Both the position numbers and the translations under genes were made by a program. A stretch of DNA of 5,294 nt from CAZHJE01 sp964532965 (lineage in GTDB: Bacteria; Patescibacteriota; WWE3; UBA101185; UBA10185): positions 1 through 5,294 of the forward strand of contig CAZHJE010000044.1 in NCBI GenBank assembly GCA_964532965.1. The letters are read 5' to 3'. Positions 1-5,196 of this stretch are shown piece after piece. Every line of letters starts with the position of its first letter. Position 1 is the first letter of the stretch. The notes beneath the pieces were generated by a model that did no database searches, had not been told where the DNA came from, and saw nothing but the letters and a program-made list of their open reading frames with translations.

Positions 1-428
1 GGTTGTACAACTGATAAAACTAAATAACCCACCATTAGACCAAGCAAAAATAATAACAGGCCAATATATTTAGCATTAGCTAATAATCTAACATCTATCA
101 TGTCAGAATCTTTTGTATTTTCTACTATTGCTTGTATTTTTGCGTGATTCGGTTCTGTCATAAGTACATAAACCCCGATTGATGCGCATATTACTGTTAA
201 TATAGTAAGAGCTAAAGGAAAGTGTTGCGTAAAAAATGGAACGGGTCTATCAAAAGCAACAAACATATTTACAACTCTATCTGCAAGAGCATATTTTAAA
301 AAAAGACATACACCGGCAGATGAAAAAAACAACATACTAACAACTGTCTTATGCTTGGTTACATAGCTATATACCTCATCTTTCTTTATAAGATTTGGCG
401 TGTGAATGTATGGAATCATATGAGACAT
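1..428 (-). CDS. Multi-pass membrane protein of unknown function (C-terminus cut by window edge)
   Basis: I translated this frame from the minus strand. It is open from an ATG at 428 to the left edge, giving 142 codons with no stop, so the C-terminus is missing. The protein starts MSHMIPYIHTP and has three clear hydrophobic segments at about residues 27-46, 68-90 and 119-141. The polar stretch between the second and third (about 92-118, with EPNHAKIQ and NTKDSDM) may be a cytoplasmic or external loop. I do not recognise the family. I chose the ATG at 428 over the in-frame ATG at 419 because a perfect TATAAT ends 6 nt before it, which would place transcription start on the start codon. No Shine-Dalgarno motif is present. 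It lies 42 bp downstream of the next minus-strand gene but has its own promoter in that gap. That it is a real gene is fairly sure; its function is unknown. Confidence 0.7.
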   Translation of the reverse strand, partial: MSHMIPYIHTPNLIKKDEVYSYVTKHKTVVSMLFFSSAGVCLFLKYALADRVVNMFVAFDRPVPFFTQHFPLALTILTVICASIGVYVLMTEPNHAKIQAIVENTKDSDMIDVRLLANAKYIGLLLFLLGLMVGYLVLSVVQ

Positions 429-463
429 ACTTGCATTATACAGAATACAAATGATTATTGAAA
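429..463 (-). promoter_or_regulatory. Promoter for the minus-strand membrane protein, leaderless type
   Basis: Reading the minus strand, TTTCAA (458-463), a 17-nt spacer and a perfect TATAAT (435-440) are followed by 6 nt and the ATG at 428. The expected transcription start falls at or within a base of the start codon, leaving no room for a Shine-Dalgarno site. The -35 is a poor match (TTTCAA against TTGACA); the -10 is consensus. Confidence 0.6.
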
Positions 464-470
464 ATCAAAA

Positions 471-1382
471 TCAATTCAGTCTTACGCTGTCTAGTATAGT
501 GGGTAGTGCGATAATATCACTATATGGGTAAACTTTAACGTACATGGTTTGGTTCGAAAAATATACTAAACTGGGTAAAGTATCGTTAACAGTTTCATAG
601 CCATAATATTTTGTAACAGTACCATCTGTATATACTTTCCATATATAATCATCATATAGAAGCGGTGTTCTAAAAGTATCAAAAAAGACGATAAATTGAA
701 GTGCACGATCTCCTGATGCATTGATAATATTCATTTCTTTAAAGCCGGGTTTTACATAACTATAACTTTTAAGCGTAAATCCTGCAGGAAGTTCAAATGT
801 TAACTCATTAAAAGTATGTAAAATAGTATTTTGGGCTTTCTCTTGTATGTGTGAATCGTTGTAAAGATTATTTGGTCTGCTTACATTATATACATTAATA
901 TTCTCTAATACTTCTTTAACAGAAATGCTATCCCTAAAAGAACTATCAAAAGATGTTATGCGAATTGCAATTTCAGCAAATCCTATATTTTCGACACCAT
1001 GCTCAAAATACTGATCTCCCCCTTCAACAAGTTCAGAACCAAAAACAACTTTTGCCTTAGAATCAGCAGTATTATGATAAATGGTAGTAGGTGTAACAAC
1101 TATTTTTATTTTAGCGGTAATAATTTTATATTGGTTTGTATATGCAATTTTCAGCGTTTCTGAGCTATCTTCAAAATCATAAGTATAATCTGTTATTTCA
1201 TAGTTACTATCAAAAGTTGCCGAAAAATAATTAAAGTCATATTGCGTTTTAAAAGAATTATCATATGTAATAGGTGTGCTTGGGGGCTCATTTGAGTGAT
1301 TCTTAATCTTAAAGAAATAATACACACCTGCTACACAGATACAGATAAAGAGTAAAGCTAACAGTATGTGCTTTTTATACAC
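471..1382 (-). CDS. Membrane-anchored extracytoplasmic protein, unknown function
   Basis: This reads as a 303-residue protein from a GTG start, ending in TGA. One transmembrane helix lies near the N-terminus (about residues 5-24, ILLALLFICICVAG) after a short basic VYKKH, so it is probably anchored with the bulk outside. The remainder is rich in T, S, Y, N and alternating hydrophobic residues, typical of beta structure. It seems to have two parts, about 34-180 and 183-303; the second begins near NELTFELPAGF and ends LPTILDSVRLN. There is no catalytic motif I can name. The frame stays open upstream to a TTG at 1463, with an in-frame ATG at 1442. I prefer the GTG at 1382 because it puts the hydrophobic helix right at the N-terminus and has an extended -10 seven bases upstream; the extra upstream residues are Cys-rich and look non-coding. 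It is transcribed divergently from the SIMPL gene. Confidence 0.72.
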   Translation of the reverse strand: MYKKHILLALLFICICVAGVYYFFKIKNHSNEPPSTPITYDNSFKTQYDFNYFSATFDSNYEITDYTYDFEDSSETLKIAYTNQYKIITAKIKIVVTPTTIYHNTADSKAKVVFGSELVEGGDQYFEHGVENIGFAEIAIRITSFDSSFRDSISVKEVLENINVYNVSRPNNLYNDSHIQEKAQNTILHTFNELTFELPAGFTLKSYSYVKPGFKEMNIINASGDRALQFIVFFDTFRTPLLYDDYIWKVYTDGTVTKYYGYETVNDTLPSLVYFSNQTMYVKVYPYSDIIALPTILDSVRLN

Positions 1383-1418
1383 GCCATATATAGTAGCAAA
1401 ACAAACTAACTTATGCAC
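1383..1418 (-). promoter_or_regulatory. Extended -10 promoter for the unknown anchored protein
   Basis: On the minus strand the sequence TGC-TACTAT (-10 at 1390-1395, TG at 1397-1398) is an extended -10. Seven bases separate it from the GTG at 1382. A weak -35, GTGCAT (1413-1418), lies 17 nt upstream. If real, the mRNA would begin at or next to the GTG. If translation instead starts at the ATG at 1442, an alternative minus-strand -10 (TATAAC, at 1455-1460) is available, overlapping the divergent SIMPL promoter. Confidence 0.5.
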
Positions 1419-1436
1419 ACACCTTAAATGTTTAAC

Positions 1437-1470
1437 TTGCATTTGCAAACAAGAGTTATACAATTAACTC
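1437..1470 (+). promoter_or_regulatory. Promoter for the SIMPL gene, leaderless type
   Basis: TTGCAT (1437-1442), a 16-nt spacer and TACAAT (1459-1464) are followed by 6 nt and the ATG at 1471. Expected transcription start is at the start codon. There is no Shine-Dalgarno motif in the preceding 25 nt. This promoter and the minus-strand promoter at 1383-1418 share the 88-bp divergent region. Confidence 0.6.
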
Positions 1471-2208
1471 ATGAAAGAAAAAATTAAAAAACCAATGTTT
1501 AAAAATTTATTAAGCATTTTAGCATTAATTGTAGTATTTATCTTAGGCGCTTCCATAGGATATTTGTATAGCCAAAACAGACAGGTACATGAAATAACTG
1601 TATACGGTAAATCATCTATATTCGAAAAAAATCAACTTGCTCAGTTTAATGTTGGAATAACATCACTTGATCCAGATAAAGAGACGGCAGTTAGCAACAT
1701 GGAGAACAGGGGACGAACACTAGTTGCTGCAATAGAAGAATACGGAATCCCTACCAAAGATATTAAAACTTTAAATGTTAGTGTATATCAAGATCAAAAT
1801 TGGGATCCCAATACACAACGAACAATACCGGGCGACTGGAGAGCTTACACATCGTACGAAATTAGAATAACTGATATCGAAAAAGTATCAGACTTCACAT
1901 CTCTTTTATCTACACTAGATGCAACAGACATATACGGACCAAACTTTTCTTATGATGACAAGTCTTTAGATGAATCTAAATTATTGGCAGAAGCATTAGA
2001 TGACGCAAAACAAAAAGCTCAGGCAATCGCCGACGCCAGCAATAGAAAACTAGGTAAAATGACTTCATTTACCGAAAATACAAACTATTTTGGTGGGCCA
2101 ATTGTTTATAGTATGGAAAAAGCAGTTGGCGCTGGAGGCGGGTCACCAGTAGAAGCAGGAACAAGCGAAGTACAGACAAGTGTAACTGTAACCTATACTT
2201 TGAAGTAG
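1471..2208 (+). CDS. Membrane-anchored SIMPL-domain (DUF541) protein
   Basis: The product is 245 aa. A basic N-terminus (MKEKIKKPMFKN) precedes one transmembrane helix at about 12-34, serving as signal anchor, followed by an extracytoplasmic SIMPL domain (PF04402, DUF541) from about 40 to the end. Family traits visible are the opening strand HEITVYGKSS, the repeated-helix pattern with ENRGRTLVAAIEEYGIPTKDI near 78-98, the following LNVSVYQDQNW, the helix with ALDDAKQKAQAIADASNRKLGKM at 175-197, and a C-terminal SVTVTYTLK strand. Family members are periplasmic or surface proteins that form large oligomers in some species (BP26 of Brucella); their molecular role is poorly defined. The Gly-rich stretch GAGGGSP at 220-226 is probably a flexible loop before the last strand. 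Length is normal for the family. It heads a likely operon: the next gene starts 9 bp after its TAG. Confidence 0.9.
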   Translation: MKEKIKKPMFKNLLSILALIVVFILGASIGYLYSQNRQVHEITVYGKSSIFEKNQLAQFNVGITSLDPDKETAVSNMENRGRTLVAAIEEYGIPTKDIKTLNVSVYQDQNWDPNTQRTIPGDWRAYTSYEIRITDIEKVSDFTSLLSTLDATDIYGPNFSYDDKSLDESKLLAEALDDAKQKAQAIADASNRKLGKMTSFTENTNYFGGPIVYSMEKAVGAGGGSPVEAGTSEVQTSVTVTYTLK

Positions 2209-2217
2209 CCTGAAGCT

Positions 2218-3021
2218 ATGTTTACATATTTTATATACTTAATTCTACTTTCTTTAGCGTATTTTTTGTTGTTATTTATTATCGGATCTACAATAAAAAG
2301 AGATGATGTCTTGGATGTTGGGTGGGGCATAGGGTTTATAGTAATCTCCTTTTTCTCAAAACTATATTTTAAAGACACATCGTTAATCGGAAACATATTA
2401 TTAGTAATAATAACAATATGGGGGGTACGGCTTTCGTACCATATATATCAAAGAATAAAACGACATGGTGAAGATATAAGGTACATAAATTTAAAAAAAG
2501 ATTTTATCAAGTTCATTTCTATAAAAAGATTTTTGAAACTGTACTTGCCTCAAAACATATTAATGTTGCTAATAGCTAGCCCTATTATTCTTTTTTTTCA
2601 TTTTCAAAACAATACATATAATAAATCTCTTTCAGTTATAGGAATTATATTATGGCTAATTGGCTATGTTTTTGAAGTAATAAGCGACTATCAGTTGAGT
2701 AAATTTATAAAAAATAACAAAGAAAAGGGTAATATTATGAGATCAGGACTATGGAAATATACACGACATCCAAATTATTTTGGAGAAGTAACAATGTGGT
2801 GGGGTATTTTTGTAATAACGTTAATATCTTACAAATCACTACTTGGAATAGTAGGGCCCTTAGGGATTTCTTATTTAATATTAAAGGTATCCGGCATTCC
2901 TATGAATGAAAATTTATTTACAGGCAATGATGAATATGAAAAATACAAAAAAACAACAAGTAAGTTTTTTCCCTTACCACCTAAAGATTTAAATGCTAAA
3001 CTTAAACAAAGTCGATTATGA
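2218..3021 (+). CDS. DUF1295 family integral membrane protein (steroid 5-alpha-reductase-like / ICMT-related fold)
   Basis: The product is 267 aa with about six or seven transmembrane segments (near 3-25, 34-50, 56-75, 110-130, 138-158 and one or two in 190-223). The DUF1295 (PF06966) hallmarks are present in order: KRDDVLDVGWGIGF at 27-40, VRLSYHIYQRIKRHGEDIRY at 70-89, the signature GLWKYTRHPNYFGE at 177-190, SGIPMNEN at 225-232, and the C-terminal EYEKYKKTTSKFFPLPP. The family belongs with steroid 5-alpha-reductases and isoprenylcysteine methyltransferases, membrane enzymes that use NADPH or S-adenosylmethionine. The substrate in bacteria is generally unknown and I cannot tell which cofactor applies here. 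It starts 9 bp after the SIMPL stop without a Shine-Dalgarno site, and its TGA overlaps the ATG of pcm (ATGA, 3018-3021), so coupled translation is likely. A weak TATACT at 2194-2199 could be an internal -10, but co-transcription with SIMPL is simpler. Confidence 0.88.
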   Translation: MFTYFIYLILLSLAYFLLLFIIGSTIKRDDVLDVGWGIGFIVISFFSKLYFKDTSLIGNILLVIITIWGVRLSYHIYQRIKRHGEDIRYINLKKDFIKFISIKRFLKLYLPQNILMLLIASPIILFFHFQNNTYNKSLSVIGIILWLIGYVFEVISDYQLSKFIKNNKEKGNIMRSGLWKYTRHPNYFGEVTMWWGIFVITLISYKSLLGIVGPLGISYLILKVSGIPMNENLFTGNDEYEKYKKTTSKFFPLPPKDLNAKLKQSRL

Positions 3022-3701
3022 ACAACAAAGATTTGGTAAAAAAACTAACCGCAAATGGTATTCTAAAATCCCCACGAATCATTAAAGCTTTTGAACTTGT
3101 TGATAGAGGAATGTTTGTCAAACCAGCACATTTAACAAATGCATATGAGGATACACCACTTCCTATAGATTCTGGGCAGACAATATCTCAACCAAGTGTT
3201 GTAGCCCTCATGCTTGAACTATTAAACGTCGCATTAGAAGACAAAATATTAGATATTGGCGCTGGATCTGGCTACACTACAGCGCTTTTAACATACTTAA
3301 CTGGACCAAAAGGCGCAGTTTGGGGTGTAGAAATACAACGACCGCTTCTTCAATTTGGCATAACAAATTTAAATAAATTTGGCTTTAAAAATACGCATAT
3401 TGTTTCGGCACAAAAAGAATTAGGATATACAAAACATGCCCCATACGACAAAATACTAGTATCCGCAGAATCACCCGATATACCAGAAGAGCTAATTAAA
3501 CAGCTAAAGGTAGATGGTACTATGGTAATACCTGTATTAAATTCTATTGTGAAAGTTATTAAAACTGGCGAACAAACAGTTACAAAAGAAGAATATAAAG
3601 GTTTTGCATTTGTACCTCTAATAAAAGTAACTGATATAAATAAAAACACTAACAGTAATAGAATTATTGATCTGTATCAGGAATCAACTACTACCCACTA
3701 A
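3018..3701 (+). CDS. pcm: Protein-L-isoaspartate O-methyltransferase
   Basis: The product is 227 aa, normal for the family. The enzyme transfers a methyl group from S-adenosylmethionine to L-isoaspartyl residues in damaged proteins, starting their repair in the cytoplasm. Seen in order: an N-terminal helix region (VKKLTANGILKSPRIIKAFELVDRGMFV, 7-34) matching the family pattern around AF..V.R..FV; the substrate-site motif PIDSGQTISQP at 49-59; SAM motif I ILDIGAGSGYTTALL at 77-91; the acidic end of strand 2, GVE at 103-105; and YDKILVSAESPDIPEEL then DGTMVIPV at 143-173, which match the motif II/III region. GFAFVPL at 195-201 is the usual C-terminal strand. The ATG overlaps the stop of the DUF1295 gene, which fixes the start and indicates translational coupling. 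The tail after about 207 is hydrophilic and Asn/Thr-rich, probably disordered. Identification is firm; the protein substrates are not known. Confidence 0.93.
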   Translation: MNNKDLVKKLTANGILKSPRIIKAFELVDRGMFVKPAHLTNAYEDTPLPIDSGQTISQPSVVALMLELLNVALEDKILDIGAGSGYTTALLTYLTGPKGAVWGVEIQRPLLQFGITNLNKFGFKNTHIVSAQKELGYTKHAPYDKILVSAESPDIPEELIKQLKVDGTMVIPVLNSIVKVIKTGEQTVTKEEYKGFAFVPLIKVTDINKNTNSNRIIDLYQESTTTH

Positions 3702-3714
3702 CATAGGTAGTTTT
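3690..3714 (+). terminator. Possible weak intrinsic terminator after pcm
   Basis: ACTACC (3690-3695) and GGTAGT (3706-3711) form a 6-bp stem with a 10-nt loop, and the stem runs into TTTT (3711-3714). The stop codon of pcm lies in the loop. Only half of the stem is GC and the T run is short, so this may only attenuate read-through into the next gene. Confidence 0.3.
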
Positions 3715-3731
3715 AAGTTAAGAAATTATAA

Positions 3732-4229
3732 ATGGTTTTAACAAATAAACTTAAAAAATTAAATACAGTGTATATAAGAAATTTGATATTTGGGGTAGAG
3801 GACAGCCTTGTATCAACAGTTGGAATATTATTTGGTATTACTACCGCAAATAGTGATAAGCGAGCAATAGTTATTACTGGACTCGTAGTTGTAATAGTTG
3901 AAGCAATATCCATGGGCGCAGGAGCATTCTTAACAGAAGACGAAGCACAGGAGATTGACGGAAAGATAAAACACAAAGACAATCCAGTAATTTCGGGTCT
4001 AATTATGTTTGGCTCATATTTTACTTCTGGCGCAATTGTATTATCACCATATCTTATTTTTTCACCAGTAAATGCAAAATATATATCTGCTGTTTTTGCC
4101 ACAGTTTGTCTATTCATACTAGGATACCTACCTACATTAAGCATTAAATCTGGCATTAGAATGGCTGTAATTGCAACTATTGCAGTAGCCACCGGCTTCA
4201 TCATTGGTAGAATCGCAAATGTGTACTGA
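3732..4229 (+). CDS. VIT1/CCC1 family small membrane metal transporter
   Basis: The product is 165 aa of the VIT1/CCC1 family (PF01988), whose members move Fe2+ or Mn2+ across membranes, in bacteria presumably out of the cytoplasm. Five helices fit the family topology: about 17-38, 45-66, 86-110, 116-134 and 142-161. Family marks are RNLIFGVEDSLVSTVGILFGI (first helix, with the conserved acidic D24 in the FG..D pattern) and VEAISMGAGAFLTEDEAQE (second helix, AxSMxxG). Only about 20 residues link helices 2 and 3, so the cytoplasmic helical metal-binding domain found in eukaryotic VIT1 proteins is absent and this is a minimal form. The start is the first ATG, 30 bp after pcm; an in-frame GTG at 3768 is possible and would still keep helix 1. 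I see neither a Shine-Dalgarno site nor a well-placed -10, so read-through from pcm is the likely source of its mRNA. The metal is not predictable. Confidence 0.87.
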   Translation: MVLTNKLKKLNTVYIRNLIFGVEDSLVSTVGILFGITTANSDKRAIVITGLVVVIVEAISMGAGAFLTEDEAQEIDGKIKHKDNPVISGLIMFGSYFTSGAIVLSPYLIFSPVNAKYISAVFATVCLFILGYLPTLSIKSGIRMAVIATIAVATGFIIGRIANVY

Positions 4230-4238
4230 CCTAAAATC

Positions 4239-4255
4239 TGCTACAATTAGCTAAC
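4239..4255 (+). promoter_or_regulatory. Extended -10 promoter for the lysozyme-like gene
   Basis: TGC-TACAAT (TG at 4239-4240, hexamer 4242-4247) sits in the 26-bp gap after the VIT stop, with 8 nt to the ATG at 4256. No good -35 is visible at 16-17 nt, which is usual for extended -10 promoters. The expected start lies on or within a base or two of the ATG, so the mRNA would have almost no leader. Confidence 0.55.
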
Positions 4256-4864
4256 ATGCTTAAAAAATTATATTCAAATAATTCAACTAAGCTATTTGCA
4301 GTAATGTTGTGGTTTGTCTTGTCACCATCATTACTTCTTATACTTATTATTTCTTTAACTATAACCACTACATCAAGTGTTAAAGATACTAAAAACAATT
4401 TGTTTGCTGCAAAGCCGCTAGTTCTAGGTACAAACACAAATTATATAGAGACTAATGACTCTAGAATCGCAAGCATTGATAATGTATTTGAAAAATACAG
4501 ATGTCCTATAACCGGATATGGAGAAGAATTTGTTAAATATGCCGATAAATACAATATTCCATATTGGTTGGTTGCATCTGTTGCTTTTCAAGAGTCAAGT
4601 TGCGGAAAAAATGTACCAAAAAAAGATGGTTCTGAAACATATAATTTATATGGTTGGGGAGTATGGGGAGACAATGTTAAAGCGTTTGACACAATGGAAC
4701 ACGGGATAGAAATTGTTTCAAAATATATGAGTGAAAATTTTTATTCAAAAGGTGTAACTGATTTGTGCGTAATCATGAAAACATATACCCCGCCATCAAA
4801 TGGTTCGTGGTGTAAAGGAGTAGCCTTTTTTAGAGATGAGATTTTAGATTACGAAACAAATTGA
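4256..4864 (+). CDS. Membrane-anchored lysozyme-like muralytic protein (glucosaminidase / transglycosylase type)
   Basis: The product is 202 aa. It has one transmembrane segment at about 13-38, a Thr/Ser/Asn-rich linker to about 75, and a compact extracytoplasmic domain from about 80. Within it, EFVKYADKYNIPYWLVASVAFQESSCG (91-117) matches the helix and catalytic-Glu motif (ESS type, E113) of lysozyme-fold enzymes; YNLYGWGVWGDNVKAF (129-144) resembles the YNLFGI-type segment of glucosaminidase-like domains; and the helix EHGIEIVSKYM is followed by TYTPPSNGSWCKGVAFFRDEI (176-195), like their C-terminal part. The likely substrate is the glycan strand of peptidoglycan, outside the cytoplasmic membrane. 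Four cysteines in the outer domain (C83, C116, C171, C186) could form two disulfides. It has its own extended -10 promoter. The catalytic assignment rests on motif resemblance; bond specificity (muramidase, glucosaminidase or lytic transglycosylase) cannot be decided. Confidence 0.78.
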   Translation: MLKKLYSNNSTKLFAVMLWFVLSPSLLLILIISLTITTTSSVKDTKNNLFAAKPLVLGTNTNYIETNDSRIASIDNVFEKYRCPITGYGEEFVKYADKYNIPYWLVASVAFQESSCGKNVPKKDGSETYNLYGWGVWGDNVKAFDTMEHGIEIVSKYMSENFYSKGVTDLCVIMKTYTPPSNGSWCKGVAFFRDEILDYETN

Positions 4865-4897
4865 TGAAACCTAGTTTAATGCTAAAATACGTATACT
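4861..4897 (+). promoter_or_regulatory. Promoter(s) of tRNA-Leu
   Basis: TTGATG (4861-4866, overlapping the stop of the preceding gene), a 16-nt spacer, and TAAAAT (4883-4888) preceded by TGC make an extended -10 promoter with start near 4895, giving a tRNA leader of about 10 nt. A second hexamer, TATACT (4892-4897), ends 7 nt before the first mature base (4905) and could start transcription directly at the tRNA 5' end. The two cannot be separated from sequence alone. Confidence 0.5.
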
Positions 4898-4904
4898 AAT
4901 GTAT

Positions 4905-4989
4905 GGGCGGGTGGCGGAATTGGTATACGCGCACGGCTTAGAACCGTGTTCCTCACGGATTGAGGGTTCGAGTCCCTCCTCGCCCACCA
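4905..4989 (+). tRNA. trnL: tRNA-Leu, anticodon UAG
   Basis: This is an 85-nt tRNA with a complete cloverleaf. The acceptor stem pairs GGGCGGG (4905-4911) with CTCGCCC (4979-4985), with one G-U pair. The D arm has GCGG-AATTGGTATAC-GCGC. The anticodon stem is CACGG/CCGTG (4932-4936 with 4944-4948) around the loop CTTAGAA, with anticodon TAG at 4939-4941, reading CUA and probably other CUN leucine codons. A long class II variable arm follows, as expected for leucine. The T arm is GAGGG-TTCGAGT-CCCTC. The discriminator is A (4986) and CCA is encoded (4987-4989). There is no intron. The 3' end is duplicated 177 bp downstream. Confidence 0.97.
4969..4989 (+). repeat. 21-bp direct repeat, copy 1: tRNA-Leu 3' end (candidate attL core)
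   Basis: These 21 bases run from the T loop (CGAGTCCC...) through the acceptor strand to ...CCACCA. They recur without mismatch at 5146-5166. In tRNA-targeted integration, a recombinase crosses over within the 3' part of the tRNA, and the incoming element restores that part, leaving identical repeats at both ends. Here the intact tRNA carries copy 1. Confidence 0.9.
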
Positions 4990-5059
4990 TAAATGAAACA
5001 ACCATTAATCTAAAATAGTGTTTTATTTATAGGATGCAGGACGAGAATAATTCGGACCG

Positions 5060-5123
5060 AGTAAACGAAGTGCACGAGGGAGAAGGGGTAGCGTGCTTTC
5101 AGATGTTAGTGAACAAAGTGAAC
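5060..5123 (+). repeat. Internal 16-nt repeat pair with 9-nt sub-period
   Basis: AGTAAACGAAGTGCAC (5060-5075) and AGTGAACAAAGTGAAC (5108-5123) match at 13 of 16 positions and are 48 bp apart. Each unit is itself two heptamers close to AGTGAAC spaced by 9 nt, so the heptamer occurs four times in degenerate form. CAGATG (5100-5105, 5127-5132) and ATGTTA (5103-5108, 5139-5144) are also each repeated. Such iterated short words could be protein-binding sites or the signature of a dispersed repeat family. Confidence 0.65.
5067..5100 (+). other. Hairpin inside the tRNA-flanking segment
   Basis: GAA (5067-5069) pairs with TTC (5098-5100) and GCACG (5072-5076) with CGTGC (5092-5096), separated by a small asymmetric internal loop. 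The 15-nt apical loop is purine-rich (AGGGAGAAGGGGTAG). The hairpin overlaps the first copy of the internal repeat. There is no T run after it, so it is not a terminator. Confidence 0.45.
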
Positions 5124-5145
5124 TTACAGATGAAAGACATGTTAC

Positions 5146-5166
5146 CGAGTCCCTCCTCGCCCACCA
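5146..5166 (+). repeat. 21-bp direct repeat, copy 2: orphan tRNA-Leu 3' end (candidate attR core)
   Basis: This is an exact second copy of the last 21 bases of tRNA-Leu, including CCACCA. The sequence just upstream (GTTAC) does not match the tRNA, and no 5' tRNA half is present, so this is not a second tRNA gene. The identity breaks right after CCA on the other side. Confidence 0.9.
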
Positions 5167-5196
5167 ATTACTTACCATAAATAAACCTAAACAACC

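Larger units (their letters stand above)
4990..5145. mobile_element. 156-bp gene-free segment between tRNA 3'-end repeats (candidate miniature or decayed integrative element)
   Basis: The segment has no credible coding region on either strand. Its first 42 bp (4990-5031) are AT-rich like the rest of the contig. From 5032 to 5145 the composition changes: by my count 52 of 114 bases are G or C (about 46%) and 76 of 114 are purines (about 67%) on the plus strand. It holds an internal 16-nt repeat pair and a hairpin, listed separately. The flanking exact repeats of the tRNA end support insertion by a tRNA-targeting site-specific recombinase. No integrase is present, so it would be either a remnant after internal deletion or a non-autonomous element. 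It could instead be a structured RNA gene or a dispersed genomic repeat that happened to carry the tRNA tail. Confidence 0.45.

Noticed and set aside
2193..2396. A 67-codon minus-strand frame over the start of the DUF1295 gene
   Set aside because: Antisense shadow of the conserved N-terminal DUF1295 helices; no independent support.
3350..3649. A 99-codon minus-strand frame within pcm
   Set aside because: It lies fully opposite conserved methyltransferase sequence and has no recognisable motif or promoter.
3713..4204. A 163-codon minus-strand frame opposite the VIT gene
   Set aside because: It is the antisense of a clear VIT/CCC1 coding region; the plus-strand product has the family motifs and the antisense product has none.
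4231..4437. A 68-codon minus-strand frame opposite the start of the lysozyme-like gene
   Set aside because: Opposes the anchor helix and promoter of a better supported gene.
4518..4709. A 63-codon plus-strand frame inside the lysozyme-like gene
   Set aside because: Out-of-frame overlap with the catalytic region; the main frame carries the motifs.
5011..5025. TAAAA/TTTTA inverted repeat after tRNA-Leu as a terminator
   Set aside because: Five AT pairs only, no GC and no following T run; expected by chance in DNA this AT-rich.
5032..5166. Segment as a tmRNA, or as a second tRNA
   Set aside because: It has a CCA-ending T-arm/acceptor fragment but no matching 5' acceptor strand, no D or anticodon arm, and no tag reading frame.
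4987..5196. Similarity between CCATAAAT...AAACAACC after the tRNA (4987 on) and after copy 2 (5175 on), suggesting a longer duplication
   Set aside because: The match needs gaps, has a different offset (188 versus 177 bp) and involves simple AT-rich words; it is probably chance.
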